Below, piece by piece: positions 50,957 to 59,262 of a stretch of DNA of 64,000 nt. A program made the position numbers and the translations under genes. Source of the DNA: Staphylococcus chromogenes (lineage in GTDB: Bacteria > Bacillota > Bacilli > Staphylococcales > Staphylococcaceae); the NCBI RefSeq assembly GCF_029024625.1, contig NZ_CP118953.1, positions 1,302,001 through 1,366,000 on the forward strand. Reading direction: 5' to 3'. Within the stretch, counting starts at the first letter, position 1. Each line of letters starts with the position of its first letter. The notes below the pieces were generated by a model. The model saw only the letters and a list, made by a program, of their open reading frames with translations. It ran no database searches and was not told where the DNA came from.

Positions 50957-52945
50957 TTAAAGTGACTCAATTTGAGATAAAATATTTTCTTTAGTAAAGC
51001 CATATTTTTCTACAACTAAATCACCAGGAGCACTTGCGCCATATCTGTCAATACCAATGACTAGGCCGTTCATACCCACATATTTGTGCCATCCTAATGT
51101 CGCAGCCATTTCAACAGCTACTCGTTTAGAGACTTCTGGCAATAATATTTCATCTTGATATGCTTTTGATTGTGCTTCAAATGCATTCCAGTTTGGCATT
51201 GATACTACACGTACACCTTTGCCTCTTTGTTCTAAATCTTTAGCAACCTCAATCACTAAGCTCACTTCAGAACCTGTGGCCATGAGGACATATTCAGGAC
51301 TTTTCTCTGTTTCATAAACGACATAGGCACCTTTGCGTACGCCTTCCTCAAGTTTAGATTCTTCAACATCTAAAACAGGTAAACCTTGTCGTGTCAATAC
51401 TAATGCAGTTGGTGTACCATTAGATTCTAATGCGATTTTCCAAGCTACACGTGTTTCATTCCCATCAGCTGGTCGAATCACATTTAAGTTTGGAATCGCA
51501 CGTAGACCTGCCAATTGTTCGATAGGTTCATGCGTTGGTCCATCTTCACCCACTGCAATGGAATCGTGTGTAAAAATGAATGTTGAACGTAATCCCATGA
51601 TAGCAGAAAGTCTTAATGCTGGTTTGAGGTAATCACTAAATACAAAGAAAGTTGCTCCATAAGGGTGTAAACCACCGTGTGCAGCCATACCATTAACCGT
51701 TGCTGCCATTGCAAATTCACGCACACCAAACCATACGTTTTTGCCAGCGCCCTCTTCAGCAGAGAAATCGCCTTCTGCCTTCACGTTAGATTTATTAGAT
51801 GAAGCTAAGTCTGCTGAACCGCCAAAGAACGAAGGAACAGTTTCAGCTAATGCTTGAATCACTTCACCAGAATCAGCACGTGAAGCCGCTTTATGACCTA
51901 ATTCGAAACGTGGAAGTTCTTTATCGTAACCTTCTGGCAACTCACCAGCGATTGCTGTTTTGAATTCTTTAGCTAATTCAGGATACTTTTCAGTATAAGC
52001 CTCTAAATCTTTTTTCCATGCTGCTTCATGTTCATCTGCACGTTGAATCATCGTTTCATTAAATATTTCATAGACACTGTCATCAACTTGGAAAGTTTGT
52101 GACGGATCTAATTCATAGTTTTTAAATGTTAATTCACGCTCATCTTCGCCAAGTGGTGATCCATGTGAACTGTTGCTGTTTGATTTGTTAGGAGAACCAT
52201 AACCAATAATCGTTTTAACTTCGATAATTGTAGGACCTTTTTGAGATTTTGCTTCTTCGATGGCTTTGTTAATTTCATCCATATCATTGCCATTTTTTAC
52301 AAGAATATGATTCCAACCGTATGCTTCAAATCGTTTTTTAATATCTTCTGAGAATGATTTATTCGTTTCACCATCTAATGAAATATTATTCGAATCATAT
52401 AAAGTAATTAATTTGTCTAACTTAAGGTGACCTGCTAAGGATGCAGCTTCATGAGAGATACCTTCCATAAGGTCTCCATCAGACGCCAAAACATACGTAT
52501 AATGGTCAACAACAGAAATATCTTCCTTGTTAAATTTTGCTGCTAAGTGCTTTTCAGCCATAGCCATACCTACTGACATTGCAAAACCTTGTCCAAGTGG
52601 TCCTGTTGTAATTTCTACACCTTTTGTATGGTGATATTCTGGATGACCTGGTGTTTTGGAATCCCATTGTCTAAATTGCTTGAGCTCTTCTAACTCTAAA
52701 CCACCAGACACGTGAAGTAAGCTATATAATAAAGCTGAGCCATGACCTGCTGACAACACGAAACGATCACGGTTAAAATACGTATTAGAATTTGGATTGA
52801 AATTTAAATGTTGTGTCCAAAGGGTATATGCCATTGGCGCAGCACCCATCGGTAATCCTGGGTGCCCTGAATTTGCTTTTTCAATTGCGTCGATACTGAG
52901 GGCACGTATCGTATTTACTGCATGTATATCTTTTTGTCCAAACAT
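50957..52945 (-). CDS. tkt: Transketolase
   Basis: Transketolase moves two-carbon units between sugar phosphates in the pentose phosphate pathway, using thiamine diphosphate. The 662-residue protein has the TPP motif region [18 protein letters not shown] (about 153-170), the pyrimidine domain (about 350-530) with [13 protein letters not shown] (about 466-478), and a C-terminal domain. An early conserved stretch reads [12 protein letters not shown]. It is monocistronic with a strong terminator. Position beside yneF and the UPF0291 gene is as in S. aureus. Confidence 0.97.
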   Translation of the reverse strand: MFGQKDIHAVNTIRALSIDAIEKANSGHPGLPMGAAPMAYTLWTQHLNFNPNSNTYFNRDRFVLSAGHGSALLYSLLHVSGGLELEELKQFRQWDSKTPGHPEYHHTKGVEITTGPLGQGFAMSVGMAMAEKHLAAKFNKEDISVVDHYTYVLASDGDLMEGISHEAASLAGHLKLDKLITLYDSNNISLDGETNKSFSEDIKKRFEAYGWNHILVKNGNDMDEINKAIEEAKSQKGPTIIEVKTIIGYGSPNKSNSNSSHGSPLGEDERELTFKNYELDPSQTFQVDDSVYEIFNETMIQRADEHEAAWKKDLEAYTEKYPELAKEFKTAIAGELPEGYDKELPRFELGHKAASRADSGEVIQALAETVPSFFGGSADLASSNKSNVKAEGDFSAEEGAGKNVWFGVREFAMAATVNGMAAHGGLHPYGATFFVFSDYLKPALRLSAIMGLRSTFIFTHDSIAVGEDGPTHEPIEQLAGLRAIPNLNVIRPADGNETRVAWKIALESNGTPTALVLTRQGLPVLDVEESKLEEGVRKGAYVVYETEKSPEYVLMATGSEVSLVIEVAKDLEQRGKGVRVVSMPNWNAFEAQSKAYQDEILLPEVSKRVAVEMAATLGWHKYVGMNGLVIGIDRYGASAPGDLVVEKYGFTKENILSQIESL

Positions 52946-53024
52946 ATTATGACTTCCTTTCTATTCGCTACTAGAGCTATTATACCTTATAAATGTGAAT
53001 AATATCTAAAATTTCACAAGATTT

Positions 53025-53264
53025 TTACTTTCCACGCGTGTGGTTCTTTTTTTGAATCTCTTTTAATTTATCAGGTGTAACATCATTTCCTTCTGGATCA
53101 ATGACTTTCGTGTGTTCAATTTGATCTTTGAAACTATTACGAAACGTCGTTAAATATTCACTTCTTAATTTTGATTGTTCTTTCGCTTCAGCTTCAGTCA
53201 ATCCTTCATTTTTCTTTTTCTTAGCCAATGCATTGATGCGATTTAATTTATCTTGACTCAGCAT
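53025..53264 (-). CDS. UPF0291 (DUF896) small protein
   Basis: This 79-residue helical, charged protein matches the UPF0291 / YnzC family: LNRINALAKKKKNEGLTEAEAKEQ forms a two-helix hairpin, and the C-terminal stretch TKVIDPEGNDVTPDKLKEIQ is near-invariant. In Bacillus ynzC belongs to the LexA-regulated yneA-yneB-ynzC operon. Here the gene lies downstream of sosA in the same direction but is separated from it by a terminator and 228 bases. A GGAGG site precedes the ATG. Function is unknown. Confidence 0.9.
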   Translation of the reverse strand: MLSQDKLNRINALAKKKKNEGLTEAEAKEQSKLRSEYLTTFRNSFKDQIEHTKVIDPEGNDVTPDKLKEIQKKNHTRGK

Positions 53265-53353
53265 ATTAGTAAACCTCCGTCATTATTCTCTACAAAATAT
53301 AACAGAAACGCCTTATAAAACCAAACACCACGACTTAATCCGTAGTATATAAA

Positions 53354-53394
53354 AAGGACAATGTAACCGTTTATGACTCAGTTACATTGCCCTT
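53354..53394 (-). terminator. sosA terminator
   Basis: The 14-base arms 53354-53367 and 53381-53394 (AAGG-ACAATGTAAC / GTTACATTG-CCCTT) pair with one mismatch, ending leftward in TTTTTATA. Confidence 0.8.
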
Positions 53395-53492
53395 CGTAAT
53401 TTTCCAAAAATCTCATGCCTCATTTTTATATGACTTGCCCCCTAAATTCTAGTAAGTGCATCAAAGATGTTTAAACAAATTGAATAAAGATT

Positions 53493-53717
53493 TTATCTTA
53501 AACTTACTGCGAGAACACTCTGTTGGTCGTTTGCTTTTTGTTCGTATTTTTGAACCTGTTCGGATGAGTTAGATTTAATTTGATGGTCTGTCATTTCGTA
53601 CGTTTGTTCTGTATATGCTGTTTGGCTCGCCATTATAAAAAAGACAAAAAAGAGAACCATAGAAGCAATAAAAACAGATAAATATAGATATAATTCATTT
53701 AATTTAGTTTTAATCAT
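53493..53717 (-). CDS. sosA: SOS-induced cell division inhibitor SosA
   Basis: SosA blocks septum completion after DNA damage, the staphylococcal counterpart of YneA/SulA. The 74-residue protein has a short cytoplasmic N-terminus (MIKTKLNELY), one membrane helix (about 11-33) and an extracellular Gln/Lys-rich tail of about 40 residues, which in S. aureus carries the active and degradation-sensitive part. Length and topology match S. aureus SosA. There is no LysM domain, unlike YneA. I start at the ATG at 53717 behind AGGAG. It is divergent from lexA with LexA boxes in between. The call rests mainly on topology and position. Confidence 0.88.
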   Translation of the reverse strand: MIKTKLNELYLYLSVFIASMVLFFVFFIMASQTAYTEQTYEMTDHQIKSNSSEQVQKYEQKANDQQSVLAVSLR

Positions 53718-53731
53718 AATCAACATCTCCT

Positions 53732-53745
53732 AGAACATTTGTTTG
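53732..53745. promoter_or_regulatory. LexA-like box 1 (sosA proximal)
   Basis: AGAACATTTGTTTG has two mismatches to CGAAC-N4-GTTCG and lies between the sosA minus-10 and its ribosome site. Confidence 0.6.
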
Positions 53746-53752
53746 TGTTATC

Positions 53753-53781
53753 ACTTTAACAGAACGAATGTTCTATGTCAA
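53753..53781 (-). promoter_or_regulatory. sosA promoter
   Basis: On the minus strand: TTGACA (53781-53776, perfect), a 17-base spacer and TAAAGT (53758-53753). LexA box 2 fills the spacer. Confidence 0.8.
53761..53774. promoter_or_regulatory. LexA box 2 (in the sosA promoter spacer)
   Basis: AGAACGAATGTTCT keeps the GAAC-N4-GTTC core and lies exactly between the minus-35 and minus-10 of sosA. Confidence 0.82.
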
Positions 53782-53789
53782 TACTAAAA

Positions 53790-53803
53790 CGAACAAATGT
53801 TTG
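53790..53803. promoter_or_regulatory. LexA box 3 (lexA proximal)
   Basis: CGAACAAATGTTTG has one mismatch to CGAAC-N4-GTTCG and overlaps the minus-35 of the lexA promoter, allowing autoregulation. Confidence 0.82.
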
Positions 53804-53829
53804 TTCTGTTCGGATAACTATGCTATAAT
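53801..53829 (+). promoter_or_regulatory. lexA promoter
   Basis: TTGTTC (53801-53806), a 17-base spacer and a perfect TATAAT (53824-53829), 31 bases before the lexA ATG. Confidence 0.78.
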
Positions 53830-53860
53830 GTACATAAATCAAGCAAAGGAGTGCTCACAT

Positions 53861-54484
53861 ATGAGAGAGTTAACAAAAAGACAAGAAGAAATATTTGAGT
53901 TTATTAAGCATATTGTTCAATCGAAAGGTTATCCACCAAGTGTTCGTGAAATTGGAGAAGCTGTAGGGTTAGCTTCAAGTTCAACTGTTCATGGTCATTT
54001 ATCTCGACTTGAAGAAAAAGGATACATTCGACGTGACCCTACAAAACCTAGAGCTATTGAAATTGTGAGCGAACTTATGGGGGACCCAGTTAATATGGAA
54101 GAAACGATTTATGTTCCAGTCATTGGGAAAGTTACTGCTGGTACTCCTATTACTGCAGTAGAAAATGTTGAAGAATATTATCCTTTACCAGAACACTTCA
54201 CCTCTACTCACAATGGGCAAATCTTTATTTTAAATGTTGTCGGTGATAGTATGATTGAAGCGGGTATTTTAGATGGTGATAAAGTCATCGTGAGAAGTCA
54301 AACTATAGCAGAAAATGGAGATATTATCGTTGCGATGACTGAAGATGATGAAGCGACTGTTAAACGTTTTTATAAAGAGAAAAACCGCTATCGTTTACAA
54401 CCTGAAAATAGTAGCTTAGAACCCATTTATCTTGAAAACGTTACTGTTTTAGGAAAAGTTGTAGGTCTATTTAGAGAACTTTAA
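53861..54484 (+). CDS. lexA: SOS repressor LexA
   Basis: LexA represses DNA-damage genes and cleaves itself when RecA filaments form. The 207-residue protein has an N-terminal winged helix (1-65; recognition helix near [12 protein letters not shown]), the cleavage site Ala93-Gly94 (VTAGTP), and the Ser130 (VGDSM) / Lys168 (ATVKRF) dyad of the S24 peptidase domain. Length equals that of S. aureus LexA. The ATG at 53861 follows AAAGGAG; an upstream extension would run through the promoter. Targets visible in this window are lexA itself, sosA, umuC, sbcDC and probably parEC. Confidence 0.98.
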   Translation: MRELTKRQEEIFEFIKHIVQSKGYPPSVREIGEAVGLASSSTVHGHLSRLEEKGYIRRDPTKPRAIEIVSELMGDPVNMEETIYVPVIGKVTAGTPITAVENVEEYYPLPEHFTSTHNGQIFILNVVGDSMIEAGILDGDKVIVRSQTIAENGDIIVAMTEDDEATVKRFYKEKNRYRLQPENSSLEPIYLENVTVLGKVVGLFREL

Positions 54485-54512
54485 TTAAAACATCTCCTTT
54501 GCTAAATAAACA

Positions 54513-54542
54513 AAACCACCCGTGTGAATGGGTGGTTTTTTG
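54513..54542 (+). terminator. lexA terminator
   Basis: AAACCACCC (54513-54521) pairs with GGGTGGTTT (54530-54538), followed by a T run. Confidence 0.9.
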
Positions 54543-54579
54543 GTTCTATGTTAAAAAGCGCAAAGCGGGAAATACCGCC

Positions 54580-54684
54580 TTACGCTTCTTTCTTTTGTAG
54601 TATTTCTTTAACGCGTTCTAATATATCTTCGTTTTGTTCATCTACTTCTGATATATTCTGTGTTTTTTGGTTATCATCTTTCAT
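54580..54684 (-). CDS. Small acidic protein, 34 residues
   Basis: This short frame on the minus strand begins at the ATG at 54684, behind TGAGGTTGATAAG, and ends at 54582-54580. The product starts MKDDNQKTQNISEVDEQNED and finishes with an amphipathic stretch ILERVKEILQKKEA; it is acidic at the front and likely helical at the back. It lies 51 bases downstream of the CAP-domain gene on the same strand and is followed by a small hairpin-like region before the lexA terminator. I do not recognise a family. The ribosome site and coding-like composition support it, but it is small enough to be chance. Confidence 0.5.
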   Translation of the reverse strand: MKDDNQKTQNISEVDEQNEDILERVKEILQKKEA

Positions 54685-54735
54685 CTTATCAACCTCATTT
54701 GATTGATAATTTCCCATATCGTACAAATTTAAACA

Positions 54736-55743
54736 TTAACCCGTATAGTTTTCTGTCCAGTAAGGTTGTTTCTTAGTATTAAAAGCAACACCTACGCCTA
54801 AAGTCGTTACGTTTCCATGTAAAATATTCTTACGATGTCCTGCAGAATTCATTAATCCTTGATGGGCAAATATTGCGCTTTGTTGTCCGTAGGCTAGATT
54901 TTCTGCAGCTGCATTGAACTGATGATGATCATTTTTCATACGATCAAAAGGTGACTCCCCTTTTAAGTTAGTATGATCAAAATATTGATGCTCAGCCATG
55001 TCTTCACTATGTTTGCGTGCGGTATTTGAAAGTGAATCAGAGGATTTTAACGTGTTCAATCCATTTTGCACACGTGTCGCATTCACAAGATAAAAGTCCA
55101 TCTTTTCATAGCTTTTAGCTAAACTTGTAGATGGGGCGGCATATTGATTTTGCAAGCGATTTTCCATATCTTTGCTGACTTGTAAGAGCGCCGTTAAATG
55201 GTTGTTATTATACTTGTCATAAAATGCCGTCGTGTAAATGTTATCTTTGTCAAATACATCATATTCGTCATTATTTTGACGATATATCGTATTTCCTTTT
55301 CGAATTTCCTCTAAAGGTTTACCAAGTTTTTCACGAACAACGTCTTTAGGTGTATTATATTTGATTCCAGACTTAGAAGTAATAAGATTTTGATTACTAA
55401 ATAGACCATGTACTTTACCATCAATATAACTTACTAATACAAAATCTCGGTAATCTTGATGGTAGACATACCATTTTGTCCCATACTCATTATCTAAAGT
55501 ATCTACCGGGGAACCAAGTTGTGTTTCTACCTCTTTTTGCGTCATATTCATTTGGATATTTCGTACTGCAAAGGATTGTTGCTTTGGTGTTTTTAATTGC
55601 GTGTGTGACGTGTTACCTTCTACAATATGGTCTACTTTTTCAGTAAGTGGTCGTGTAAGTTGATGCATCGCTTCAGTGGGTTGTATAGGTACAGAAAGAA
55701 TCAGTATACAACCTAGGATTAGAAATGATAAAAATGATCTAAT
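54736..55743 (-). CDS. Secreted CAP-domain (SCP-like) protein
   Basis: The mature part has an N-terminal CAP-associated domain (about residues 55-190, two copies of a short beta-alpha unit: MTQKEVETQLGSPVDTL and TPKDVVREKLGKPLEEI) and a C-terminal CAP domain (about 210-335; HSEDMAEHQYFDHTN, ENLAYG, GHRKNIL). The function of bacterial CAP proteins is mostly unknown. The first in-frame ATG (55668) would leave no signal peptide. Reading back, codons RSFLSFLILGCILILSVP, then IQPTEA, form a clear signal peptide. The only start with a ribosome site (AGGAGTGG, nine bases) is an ATT at 55743; no ATG, GTG or TTG occurs between. I therefore extend the gene to ATT, giving 335 residues. Confidence 0.78.
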   Translation of the reverse strand: MRSFLSFLILGCILILSVPIQPTEAMHQLTRPLTEKVDHIVEGNTSHTQLKTPKQQSFAVRNIQMNMTQKEVETQLGSPVDTLDNEYGTKWYVYHQDYRDFVLVSYIDGKVHGLFSNQNLITSKSGIKYNTPKDVVREKLGKPLEEIRKGNTIYRQNNDEYDVFDKDNIYTTAFYDKYNNNHLTALLQVSKDMENRLQNQYAAPSTSLAKSYEKMDFYLVNATRVQNGLNTLKSSDSLSNTARKHSEDMAEHQYFDHTNLKGESPFDRMKNDHHQFNAAAENLAYGQQSAIFAHQGLMNSAGHRKNILHGNVTTLGVGVAFNTKKQPYWTENYTG

Positions 55744-55761
55744 AGAAATCCACTCCTATAT

Positions 55762-56739
55762 TTAGTCTCTATCGCCGTTAAAAATTGAATTTCTCACTAC
55801 CACATAATCCACTTTACGTAAAGCATCAATATCCTTGCCACCTGCATAAGAAATTGAGCTTTGTAGATCTTCTTGCATCTCGATAAGGGTATCTTTAAGA
55901 GAACCTTTATGTTCGACAAACATTTTTTTGCCTTCTACATTTTTACGTTCTCCCTTTTGATATTCCGAAGCACTACCGAAATATTCTTTATATTTCTTCC
56001 CATCGAGTTCTACAGTTTCGCCAGGTGATTCGTCATGAGCAGCGAAAAGTGAACCAATCATCACCATTGAAGCACCAAATCGTACGGATTTAGCAATGTC
56101 TCCATGCGTTCGAATCCCTCCATCAGCGATAATAGGCTTACGTGCAGCTTTACTACAGTGATTAACAGCAGCAAGTTGCCATCCACCTGTACCAAAACCT
56201 GTTTTAATTTTTGTTATACAAACACGTCCAGGCCCTATACCTACTTTTGTTGCATCCGCGCCAGCGTTTTCTAATTCACGCACCCCTTCAGGTGTCCCTA
56301 CATTACCTGCAATAACAAACACATCAGGAAGTAATTTTTTGATATGTTGAATCATCTCAATTACTTGATCTGAATGACCATGTGCAATATCAATCGTAAT
56401 GTATTCAGGAGACAAGTTAGCATCTTTTAGCGACTCAACGAACTTAAATTCTCCTTCTTTAACACCCACTGAAATAGATGCGAATAAGCCTTTTTCCTGC
56501 ATTCTCTTTACAAAGGGTAAACGTGCAGCTTCATCAAAACGATGCATAATATAGAAGTAATCATTCGCCGCAAACCACTCTGCAAGGGTCTCATTCATTA
56601 CCGTTTGCATGTTCGCAGGCACGACAGGTAATTTAAATCGTCTTGGTCCAAATTGAATGGATGTATCAATTTCTGAGCGACTCTTTACAATACTTTTGTT
56701 CGGTATAAGCTGAATGTCTTCGTAATCAAAAATTTTCAT
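55762..56739 (-). CDS. guaC: GMP reductase
   Basis: GuaC reduces GMP to IMP with NADPH, linking guanine to adenine nucleotide pools. The 325-residue TIM barrel resembles IMP dehydrogenase without CBS domains. Landmarks are [26 protein letters not shown] (about 140-165, interrupted here by none of the usual insertions), the catalytic cysteine in GPGRVCITK (about 172-180) and [11 protein letters not shown] (about 212-222). The ATG at 56739 has AAGGAG in front; a start seven codons upstream overlaps that site. It is a single gene between the CAP protein and rpsN. Confidence 0.96.
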   Translation of the reverse strand: MKIFDYEDIQLIPNKSIVKSRSEIDTSIQFGPRRFKLPVVPANMQTVMNETLAEWFAANDYFYIMHRFDEAARLPFVKRMQEKGLFASISVGVKEGEFKFVESLKDANLSPEYITIDIAHGHSDQVIEMIQHIKKLLPDVFVIAGNVGTPEGVRELENAGADATKVGIGPGRVCITKIKTGFGTGGWQLAAVNHCSKAARKPIIADGGIRTHGDIAKSVRFGASMVMIGSLFAAHDESPGETVELDGKKYKEYFGSASEYQKGERKNVEGKKMFVEHKGSLKDTLIEMQEDLQSSISYAGGKDIDALRKVDYVVVRNSIFNGDRD

Positions 56740-56814
56740 TAGTCTAATCTCCTTATTCACAATATTCCAAAAGATAATATACTATCTATTGGACATATTG
56801 TAAATAAAAGGTGC

Positions 56815-57084
56815 TTACCAACTTGATTTTTTTACGCCAGGAATTTGACCTTTATGTGCATGTTCTCTAAATGCAATACGAGACATTTCAAATTTACGCA
56901 TAACTCCTCTAGGACGACCTGTCACTTTACATCTACGTGTGAGACGTGTTGGAGATGCATCTCTTGGTAATTTTTTTAAGCCTTCATAATCTCCTTTCGC
57001 TTTTAGTTCACGTCGTAACTCCGCGTATTTAGCAACCATTGCTTCACGCTTTTGTTCTTTGGCAATTTTAGATTTTTTAGCCAT
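56815..57084 (-). CDS. rpsN: Ribosomal protein S14, zinc-independent paralogue
   Basis: This 89-residue S14 lacks the two CXXC zinc knuckles of the short housekeeping form (its only cysteine is in TRRCKVTG). It is therefore the zinc-independent version that can replace the zinc form when zinc is scarce. Conserved core stretches are [20 protein letters not shown] and the C-terminal [11 protein letters not shown]. The ATG at 57084 is preceded by GGAGAG; upstream in-frame starts extend through the promoter. A near-palindromic Zur-type site covers its start site, and rpmG is divergent. Confidence 0.95.
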   Translation of the reverse strand: MAKKSKIAKEQKREAMVAKYAELRRELKAKGDYEGLKKLPRDASPTRLTRRCKVTGRPRGVMRKFEMSRIAFREHAHKGQIPGVKKSSW

Positions 57085-57106
57085 ATATATTCTCTCCTTC
57101 GATTTC

Positions 57107-57127
57107 AAATCGTAATATTTACGATTT
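57107..57127. promoter_or_regulatory. Zur box at the rpsN promoter
   Basis: The half-sites AAATCGTAAT (57107-57116) and TTTACGATTT (57118-57127) flank one base. The match to the Firmicute Zur consensus, AAATCGTAAT-N-ATTACGATTT, has one mismatch. On the minus strand it lies directly after the minus-10 (TATCAT, 57135-57130; minus-35 TTGATT, 57159-57154; 18-base spacer), so zinc-loaded Zur would block rpsN. Confidence 0.82.
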
Positions 57128-57201
57128 AAATGATAGCACATCCTTTCTTTAGGAATCAAGTCTGTTTTATTATTTTCATTATAATAGAAAGTAAATTTAT
57201 A

Positions 57202-57230
57202 TTGGCAAATGGCCAAAAACGTGCTAAAAT
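57202..57230 (+). promoter_or_regulatory. rpmG promoter
   Basis: TTGGCA (57202-57207), a 17-base spacer and TAAAAT (57225-57230), 41 bases before the rpmG ATG. Confidence 0.65.
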
Positions 57231-57233
57231 AAC

Positions 57234-57254
57234 AAATCGTAATAGTTTCAATTT
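57234..57254. promoter_or_regulatory. Probable Zur site at the rpmG promoter
   Basis: The left half AAATCGTAAT (57234-57243) is perfect; the right half GTTTCAATTT (57245-57254) matches 7 of 10. It sits just after the rpmG minus-10, in the same relative place as the better site at rpsN. Confidence 0.55.
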
Positions 57255-57271
57255 AAAAGGAGGTCGACCCT

Positions 57272-57421
57272 ATGCGCGTTAATGTAACATTAGCATGTAC
57301 TGAATGTGGTGACCGTAACTACATCACTACGAAAAACAAACGTACGAATCCTGAGCGTATCGAAATGATGAAATATTGCCCAAGATTAAATAAACATACG
57401 TTACACAGAGAAACAAAATAA
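57272..57421 (+). CDS. rpmG: Ribosomal protein L33
   Basis: This 49-residue L33 begins [20 protein letters not shown] and ends [11 protein letters not shown]. It keeps the first zinc pair (Cys9, Cys12) but the second is broken: Cys38 remains in KYCPRL, with Leu where the partner cysteine would be. It is therefore a form that does not bind zinc fully. It has an AAAGGAGG site seven bases before the ATG. It is divergent from zinc-independent rpsN, with Zur-like sites on both sides, which fits replacement of zinc-containing ribosomal proteins during zinc shortage. Confidence 0.95.
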   Translation: MRVNVTLACTECGDRNYITTKNKRTNPERIEMMKYCPRLNKHTLHRETK

Positions 57422-57469
57422 TCTCTAAACGTTTAGCAGTTACGAAACACACTCATCAAAATACGACGT

Positions 57470-57508
57470 AGCTACAGCCCGAATCTGTCGGAGTTGTAGC
57501 TTTTTTTA
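57470..57508 (+). terminator. rpmG terminator
   Basis: AGCTACA (57470-57476) pairs with TGTAGCT (57495-57501), followed by seven T. Confidence 0.82.
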
Positions 57509-57510
57509 TT

Positions 57511-57550
57511 AATAAAAAAGGAGCAAAAGACCTATACCGGTCTTGCCCCT
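57511..57550 (-). terminator. katA terminator
   Basis: On the minus strand GGGGCAAGACC pairs with GGTCTTTTGCTCC (two-base bulge), followed by six T. It lies just after the katA stop. Confidence 0.78.
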
Positions 57551-57558
57551 TATAAACT

Positions 57559-59055
57559 CTATTGAATACCTTTTAAGATATCCTCTAAATCATCAAGCAT
57601 ACCAAGTGCTTTTGCAACACCTTTTCCATAATTAGGATCTGCTTGGTAACAGTTTCTAATGTGGCGATGTTTCACTTCATCTGTTGTACCGTCCATTTCG
57701 TTTGCTGTATTGATAAACATACGTTCTTGTTGTTCTGGCGATTGTAAACGGAATAATTTACCCGGTTGTTCAAAGTAATTATCGTCATCTTCTCTGAAAT
57801 TATGTTCATATGCATCTCCGTTTAACTCTAGAGGTGGACGTTTGTATTCTGGTTGACTTTCATGTGTACCATAACTATTTGGATAATAATGTGTTTGACT
57901 TCCTTGGTTGCCATCTAAAATTCTCATTTGACCATCACGGCTGAATGGGCAAAGGTTTTCTACACCGACGCCTTTAGGTTGGTTTACTGGAATTTGCCAG
58001 TGGTTTACACCTAAACGATAACGTTGTGCGTCTCCATATGAGAATAAGCGCCCTTGTAGCATTTTATCTGGTGAAAAGTCTAAACCAGGAATGATATTTG
58101 TTGGCGCAAAAGCAGCCTGTTCAACATCTTGGAAATAGTTGTCAGGGTTACGATTAAGCTCAAACTCACCAACTTCGATTAAAGGGTATTCCCCTTTGTA
58201 CCAAACTTTGGTTAAATCAAACGGGTTATCTTTATGATTTTTAGCTTGTTCTTCTGTCATCACTTGAATGTACATTTTCCATTTAGGGAAATCTCCGTTT
58301 TCAATGGCATTATACAAATCTCTTTGAGAAGATTCGCGGTCTTCACCTACAATTTTAGCCGCTTCATCAGGCTGTAAGTTTTCAATGCCTTGTTGTGTAC
58401 GGAAATGGAATTTCACCCATACACGCTCATTATTTGCGTTAATCATGCCATACGTATGTGAACCAAAACCATGCATATGTCTAAAATCTTTTGGAATCCC
58501 TCTATCAGTCATTAAAATTGTTACTTGATGCAATGCTTCTGGTAACGATGTCCAGAAATCCCAGTTATTTTGGGCACTTCTCATATTTGTTCTTGGATCT
58601 CTTTTTACAGCACGGTTTAAACTTACGAATAATTTCGGGTCACGGAAAAAGAATACAGGCGTGTTGTTACCTACTAAATCCCAGTTACCTTCTTCAGTAT
58701 AAAATTTGAGGGCAAAACCACGAATGTCTCGTTCTGCATCGGCTGCGCCACGCTCTCCAGCTACAGTTGAGAAACGTGCGAACATCTCAGTTTGCTTTCC
58801 GACCTCAGAAAAAATTTTAGCGCATGTGTATTGCGTAATATCGTTCGTTACAGTAAATGTACCAAATGCACCTGAACCTTTCGCGTGCATTCGGCGCTCA
58901 GGAATCACTTCACGGTCAAAATGTGACATTTGCTCTAAGAAATAAGGATCTTGCATTAATAAAGGACCACGCGGACCAGCTGTAGCAGTGTTTTCACGAT
59001 CTCCAATCGGGTGCCCAAATAAACCTGTTAATTTTGATGGCTCTCTTCGATTCAT
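57559..59055 (-). CDS. katA: Catalase
   Basis: KatA is a haem-containing clade 3 monofunctional catalase that splits hydrogen peroxide. The 498-residue protein has catalytic His57 ([12 protein letters not shown]), Asn near residue 130 ([13 protein letters not shown]) and the haem-ligating Tyr in the stretch [14 protein letters not shown] (about 330-343). Length is close to S. aureus KatA (505). The start at 59055 lies downstream of AAGAAGG. A PerR box lies 26 bases upstream, so the gene should be derepressed by peroxide or low iron. Confidence 0.97.
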   Translation of the reverse strand: MNRREPSKLTGLFGHPIGDRENTATAGPRGPLLMQDPYFLEQMSHFDREVIPERRMHAKGSGAFGTFTVTNDITQYTCAKIFSEVGKQTEMFARFSTVAGERGAADAERDIRGFALKFYTEEGNWDLVGNNTPVFFFRDPKLFVSLNRAVKRDPRTNMRSAQNNWDFWTSLPEALHQVTILMTDRGIPKDFRHMHGFGSHTYGMINANNERVWVKFHFRTQQGIENLQPDEAAKIVGEDRESSQRDLYNAIENGDFPKWKMYIQVMTEEQAKNHKDNPFDLTKVWYKGEYPLIEVGEFELNRNPDNYFQDVEQAAFAPTNIIPGLDFSPDKMLQGRLFSYGDAQRYRLGVNHWQIPVNQPKGVGVENLCPFSRDGQMRILDGNQGSQTHYYPNSYGTHESQPEYKRPPLELNGDAYEHNFREDDDNYFEQPGKLFRLQSPEQQERMFINTANEMDGTTDEVKHRHIRNCYQADPNYGKGVAKALGMLDDLEDILKGIQ

Positions 59056-59080
59056 AGTTAAAACCTTCTTTCTTCCTTGT

Positions 59081-59095
59081 TTATAATAATTCTAA
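59081..59095. promoter_or_regulatory. PerR box of katA
   Basis: TTATAATAATTCTAA (plus strand) differs from the PerR consensus TTATAATNATTATAA at one of 14 defined bases. It lies 26 bases before the katA start codon. Confidence 0.82.
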
Positions 59096-59201
59096 TCTGT
59101 CACTTACTTTGAATTATACTTAAAAATTCAAAAAAAAGGAACTATTTCGCCTTTTTTAACGGTTTCTTTTTATTTTAGGACTTTAAAGTTATAAAATACT
59201 A

Positions 59202-59230
59202 TTGAAACCCCTAGTATTTGCAAGTACAAT
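59202..59230 (+). promoter_or_regulatory. lysP promoter
   Basis: TTGAAA (59202-59207), a 17-base spacer and TACAAT (59225-59230), 32 bases before the lysP ATG. No lysine riboswitch precedes this gene. Confidence 0.7.
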
Positions 59231-59262
59231 AAATAGAACAATTGATTAGGGAGAAGATGCTT

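Noticed and set aside
59100..59262. Lysine riboswitch ahead of lysP
   Set aside because: I looked for L-box motifs here, since lysP genes are often under one, and found none; only a plain promoter.
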